This document shows, piece after piece, positions 63,117 through 64,000 of a DNA stretch of 64,000 bases; within the stretch, counting starts at the first letter, position 1, and each line of letters starts with the position of its first letter. A model generated the notes under the pieces. It worked only from the letters and a program-made list of their open reading frames with translations. It did not search any database and was not told the DNA's origin. Position numbers and translations under genes: made by a program. Location of the stretch: assembly GCF_030551255.1 (NCBI RefSeq), contig NZ_CP130630.1, positions 3,143,501 to 3,207,500 on the forward strand. The letters are read 5' to 3'. Source of the DNA: Streptomyces sp. NL15-2K. Its GTDB lineage: Bacteria > Actinomycetota > Actinomycetes > Streptomycetales > Streptomycetaceae.

Positions 63117-63986
63117 TCACCCCGCCCGCGACGGCGCGGGCAGCCGCGCCCCGCTCGCCCCCCGAACAGCCACCAGGCGCGGCAGCGCGTACGGCAGGGT
63201 GCCGTACCAGACCCACGCCACCGTGAAGCCGAAGGCGAGGCACGCGATGCCGCCCACCGCGTCCAGCCAGAAGTGGTTGGCGGTGGCGACGATGACCACC
63301 AGCGTGGCCGTCGGATAGAGCAGCCCCAGCACCCGCACCCACGGCACCGACGCCAGCGCGAAGATCGTCAGCCCGCACCACACGGACCAGCCGATGTGCA
63401 TCGACGGCATCGCGGCGTACTGGTTCGACATGTTCTTCAGGTCGCCGGAGGCCATCGAACCCCACGTCTGGTGAACCATGACCGTGTCGATGAAGTCGCT
63501 GCCGTTCATCAGACGGGGCGGCGCCAGCGGATACAAGTAGTAACCGACGAGGGCGACGCCCGTCGTCGCGAACAACACCATGCGGGTCGCCGCGTAGCGG
63601 CCGGGATGGCTGCGGTAGAGCCACACGAGCACACCCAGCGTCACCACGAAGTGCAGCGTCGCGTAGTAGTAGTTCATGCCGACGATGAGCCAGGTCACCG
63701 AGTTCACGGCGTGGTTGACCGACTCCTCGACGGCGATGCCGAGGTGGTGCTCGACCTTCCAGATCCAGTCGGCGTTGCGCAGCGCCTCGGACCTTTGCTC
63801 CGGGACCGCGTTGCGGATCAGTGAGTACGTCCAGTAACTCACCGCGATCAACAGGATCTCGAACCACAGACGAGGACGGCGCGGGGTACGCAGCCGGTTC
63901 GCGAAACCTGGTCCCGTCCGGGCCGTGACGGGGTGCGGAACGGCCTCTTCGCGGCCTTCCTGCGGCGTCACGGTCGTCTCACCCAT
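63117..63986 (-). CDS. PAP2-superfamily membrane phosphatase/phosphotransferase (inositol-P-transferase-like)
   Basis: 289 aa from ATG 63986 (GTG 63992 also possible). Six membrane segments, with the acid-phosphatase motif pieces AAMPSMHIGWSVW (~residue 195-207) and ANHFWLDAVGG (~residue 242-252), the latter with His and Asp of the catalytic triad. It resembles the Aur1/Ipt1-like PAP2_3 group found in actinobacteria, which acts on lipid phosphates or phosphoinositol. It is convergent with glnE. The start is 14 bp from the window end, so the promoter is outside. Confidence 0.88.
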   Translation of the reverse strand: MGETTVTPQEGREEAVPHPVTARTGPGFANRLRTPRRPRLWFEILLIAVSYWTYSLIRNAVPEQRSEALRNADWIWKVEHHLGIAVEESVNHAVNSVTWLIVGMNYYYATLHFVVTLGVLVWLYRSHPGRYAATRMVLFATTGVALVGYYLYPLAPPRLMNGSDFIDTVMVHQTWGSMASGDLKNMSNQYAAMPSMHIGWSVWCGLTIFALASVPWVRVLGLLYPTATLVVIVATANHFWLDAVGGIACLAFGFTVAWVWYGTLPYALPRLVAVRGASGARLPAPSRAG

Positions 63987-64000
63987 AGGCACAGAGTCTG

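Overview
The window is high-GC actinobacterial DNA and almost certainly Streptomyces. It carries a malR/malEFG-aglA maltose cluster, glnE and a glnA2-type glutamine-synthetase-like gene, a long BTAD/SARP regulator, a DtpA/EfeB-type peroxidase, GTG/TTG starts, leaderless promoters and a sedolisin protease. No tRNA, rRNA or CRISPR array was seen.

Left part (1-10.9 kb): a partial NAD-dependent epimerase is translationally coupled to a LuxR-type two-component system. Next come a DUF1996 secreted protein with Asp/Gln-rich repeats, a small lipoprotein, a TPR protein, a 640-aa one-span membrane protein, a TetR regulator, a CHMI-like isomerase and a receiver/PP2C phosphatase.

Amylase and maltose region (10.9-26.3 kb): a secreted alpha-amylase gene is cut in two by a 7.76-kb insertion. 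Its 3' part lies at 10942-12042 and its signal-peptide end at 19805-19954. The insertion carries IS3 debris, a giant RHS/YD-repeat protein with a frameshift and a membrane-spanning C-terminal tip, and two small ORFs that may give immunity. Beyond it, aglA-malG-malF-malE read leftward and malR reads rightward, with several CTTGCA/TGCAAG operators between.

At about 26.34 kb malR stops abruptly in mid-domain and joins, tail to tail, the first half of efeU. The genes right of this joint (efeUOB, heme oxygenase, map, npdG, SARP, ABC exporter, panB, MFS/TetR, nadE, protease, nsrR/hmp, glnA2, glnE, PAP2) appear in the reverse of the order I recall for S. coelicolor, where glnE lies almost next to malR. 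The simplest reading is an inversion of at least 37 kb whose left breakpoint destroyed both malR and efeU. The matching right breakpoint should lie just beyond the end of the window.

Right part: iron handling (efeOB, heme oxygenase) sits behind two DmdR-type iron boxes. A decayed serine-integrase element at 46.3-48.5 kb lies between the first codons of an MFS gene and a DUF397 fragment. A nitric-oxide module (nsrR, hmp) has recognisable NsrR sites. The end of the window holds nitrogen and polyamine functions (glnA2, glnE).
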